Below, one piece after another: positions 15,338-15,459 of a stretch of DNA of 15,459 nt. The stretch is from Treponema sp. GTDB taxonomy: Bacteria > Spirochaetota > Spirochaetia > Treponematales > Treponemataceae. The DNA lies in contig JAEDFM010000046.1 in NCBI GenBank assembly GCA_016292805.1, forward strand, positions 1 to 15,459, read 5' to 3'. The position numbers were made by a program, and so were the translations under genes. A model generated the notes under the pieces. It had not been told where the DNA came from, did no database searches, and was given only the letters and a program-made list of their open reading frames with translations. Each line of letters opens with the position of its first letter. Positions within the stretch are counted from its first letter, which is position 1.

Positions 15338-15459
15338 TTACACATTTATTGGGGCAGCTTGTTTTTCCCATTCGCGTTCCGCTGTTCGGTAACCCTCAGC
15401 CTCCTCAGTCGCTGCGCTCCCTGCGGTGGCCGCTTCGCGCAGCTCCATGCTCAGGCCGC
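15338..15459 (-). CDS. Possible C-terminal end of an unknown protein (partial, doubtful)
   Basis: One minus-strand frame is open from the window edge to TAA at 15338-15340, giving 39 residues rich in Ala, Glu and Arg (for example TAEREWEKQAAPINV). GC-rich DNA is often open by chance, so 39 codons prove little. It may be a repeat element read through by an upstream gene. No family recognised. Confidence 0.25.
   Translation of the reverse strand, partial: GLSMELREAATAGSAATEEAEGYRTAEREWEKQAAPINV
15351..15459. other. GC-rich segment with imperfect hairpin
   Basis: By hand count 72 of 109 bases are G or C (about 66%), against clearly AT-rich sequence everywhere else in the window. It holds an inverted repeat: GCTGCGC (15411-15417) pairs with GCGCAGC (15437-15443), with an inner GCGG/CCGC pair (15423-15426 with 15430-15433). 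The element begins abruptly after 15350 and runs off the window. It could be a dispersed palindromic repeat or transferred DNA. Confidence 0.6.

Noticed and set aside
15306..15371. Longer DJ-1 protein beginning at 15371
   Set aside because: The extra 22 residues have no family match and would overlap the promoter and ribosome-binding site that suit the ATG at 15305.

Overview
The window looks like chromosome from a spirochaete of the genus Treponema. The DNA is AT-rich. It encodes an outer-membrane protein of the UPF0164/FadL-like family, which is known mainly from treponemes. It also has a DUF4912 gene beside a GH57 gene, an HD-GYP protein, and a very large membrane-bound SpoIIE-type phosphatase. 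No species can be named from the sequence alone. No rRNA, tRNA, CRISPR array, transposase or phage gene was seen.

Layout. Positions 1-134 hold the 3' end of a single-chain glycyl-tRNA synthetase gene. Next come two opposed arrays of a 7-bp tandem repeat (143-233) that run directly into the start codon of an aldo/keto-reductase-like gene (234-995). That gene converges on an HD-GYP-domain gene (2417-1011, minus). A 323-bp non-coding stretch (2418-2740) follows. It contains a well-formed minus-strand intrinsic terminator and two more hairpins, suggesting either a small RNA or a structured leader of the HD-GYP gene. A two-gene plus-strand operon comes next: DUF4912 (2741-3397) and a divergent GH57 protein (3413-4993). 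It converges on a UPF0164 outer-membrane protein gene (6318-5023, minus), with an imperfect hairpin spanning both stop codons.

From 6436 onward is the most interesting block. A 1060-residue exported TPR-rich protein (6436-9618) is followed, 13 bp later in the start I prefer, by a 1553-residue phosphatase (9632-14293). The phosphatase has a signal peptide, a propeller-like and Ig-like periplasmic region, three membrane segments, a HAMP domain and a PP2C/SpoIIE catalytic domain with all four acidic metal-binding motifs present. A small charged helical protein (14348-14671) with a strong Shine-Dalgarno sequence ends the block at an intrinsic terminator. My inference is that this block senses something in the periplasm or envelope and passes it by dephosphorylation to an unseen cytoplasmic partner. 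No anti-sigma kinase or anti-anti-sigma (STAS) protein lies in the window.

The right end has a DJ-1/PfpI-family gene (15305-14718, minus) and an abrupt GC-rich segment (15351-15459, about 66% GC by hand count). The segment can fold into a hairpin and is open in one minus-strand frame. It looks like a dispersed repeat or foreign sequence.

A recurring theme is loss of conserved active-site residues in recognisable enzyme folds: the aldo/keto reductase, the HD-GYP protein and the GH57 protein. The phosphatase and the DJ-1 protein keep theirs.
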